DNA of 5,543 nt from an uncultured Clostridium sp. (GTDB taxonomy: Bacteria > Bacillota > Clostridia > TANB77 > CAG-508): assembly GCA_900556975.1 (NCBI GenBank), contig USQZ01000074.1, positions 1-5,543 on the forward strand, in the 5' to 3' direction. Below are positions 5,032-5,543 of the stretch, in pieces (position 1 is the stretch's first letter; each line of letters begins with the position of its first letter). The notes beneath the pieces are model-generated. The model made no database searches. It was not told the DNA's origin and was given only the letters and a program-made list of their open reading frames with translations. Made by a program: the position numbers and the translations under genes.

Positions 5032-5543
5032 TTATTCTTCATCATCATTTTCTTGTTGGTTAGCTATTTCATCGATTGCATCTGCTTTGTCTAAATCAAC
5101 TGGCTCTGGTTCTTCTTTTTTAATAAAGTCTGTATTAATTTTTAAGTTTTTGTATTTCTTTAAACCAGTTCCTGCTGGGATTAATTTACCGATGATAACA
5201 TTTTCTTTTAATCCTAACAATTCATCTGTCTTACCTTTGATTGCTGCTTCTGTTAATACTTTAGTTGTCTCTTGGAATGATGCAGCTGATAAGAAACTAT
5301 CTGTAGCAAGAGATGCTTTTGTGATTCCAAGTAATACTCTTCTTCCTTTTGCTGGTTTCTTTCCTTCTGCTATAGCTTTTTCGTTTGCTTCTTCGAATTC
5401 ATACATATCCATTAATGAAGCTGTAAATAATCCTGTTTCTCCAGCATCTTCAACTCTTACTTTATTAAGCATTTGTTTTGTTATAACTTCGATGTGTTTA
5501 TCGTTGATATCAACACCTTGGTTTCTATAAACTTTTTGAACTT
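5032..5543 (-). CDS. rpoC: DNA-directed RNA polymerase subunit beta', C-terminal part (5' end outside window)
   Basis: Beta' is the large catalytic subunit of RNA polymerase. Only the last 169 codons are visible; the frame is open to the window edge, with two bases left over. The visible part starts VQKVYRNQGVDINDKHIEVI, a highly conserved beta' segment. It continues through RRVLLGITKASLATDSFLSA and ASFQETTKVLTEAAIKGKTD to NVIIGKLIPAGTG, the conserved C-terminal region that packs near the active-site side and the omega subunit. The last 30 or so residues are an acidic tail ending in NDDEE, normal for the variable end of this protein. The gene ends in TAA and is followed at once by a strong terminator. 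The Met at 5472 is internal and not a start. Confidence 0.98.
   Translation of the reverse strand, partial: VQKVYRNQGVDINDKHIEVITKQMLNKVRVEDAGETGLFTASLMDMYEFEEANEKAIAEGKKPAKGRRVLLGITKASLATDSFLSAASFQETTKVLTEAAIKGKTDELLGLKENVIIGKLIPAGTGLKKYKNLKINTDFIKKEEPEPVDLDKADAIDEIANQQENDDEE

Noticed and set aside
5087..5530. 147-codon plus-strand frame opposite the end of rpoC
   Set aside because: The minus strand encodes highly conserved beta' sequence, and the plus frame has no recognisable features.

Overview
The window is strongly AT-rich and carries seven genes, all on the minus strand, so it is read here from high to low coordinates. Every protein that can be identified is bacterial housekeeping of Firmicutes type: the end of RNA polymerase beta', the redox chaperone Hsp33, and the GatCAB amidotransferase. 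Low GC, strong AAAGGAG-type ribosome binding sites, TTGAxx-17-TATAAT promoters and intrinsic terminators suggest a low-GC Firmicute, most likely a clostridium-like one. The lineage is an inference. Standard code fits, since Trp is read from TGG and the stops seen are TAA. I see no mobile element, CRISPR array, tRNA or rRNA.

Layout in transcription order. (1) 5543-5032: the C-terminal 169 residues of rpoC, closed by a strong intrinsic terminator at 5018-4964. (2) 4856-4146: an unrecognised single-pass membrane protein with a coiled coil and a C-terminal domain, with its own weak promoter and a clear terminator at 4137-4106. (3) 4025-3141: hslO (Hsp33), with its own promoter. (4) 3041-2325: an unrecognised, highly charged, cysteine-free 238-residue protein that starts at GTG and has its own promoter. 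(5) A perfect 17-bp inverted repeat at 2278-2314. (6) 2208 down to the window edge: the gatC-gatA-gatB operon with its own consensus promoter; gatB is cut off after 129 codons.

How they work together: GatC, GatA and GatB form the tRNA-dependent amidotransferase that converts Glu-tRNA(Gln), and often Asp-tRNA(Asn), to the amidated form. They are tightly spaced (27 and 36 nt) and each has a good ribosome binding site. The other genes look like independent units rather than one pathway, because each has its own promoter and two of them are closed by terminators. The window is therefore mostly ordinary core genome. The parts worth a second look are the two uncharacterised proteins, the palindrome whose T-rich flank faces away from the genes, and the break after rpoC where many Firmicutes carry the str operon. 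I did not find evidence for a new multi-gene system.
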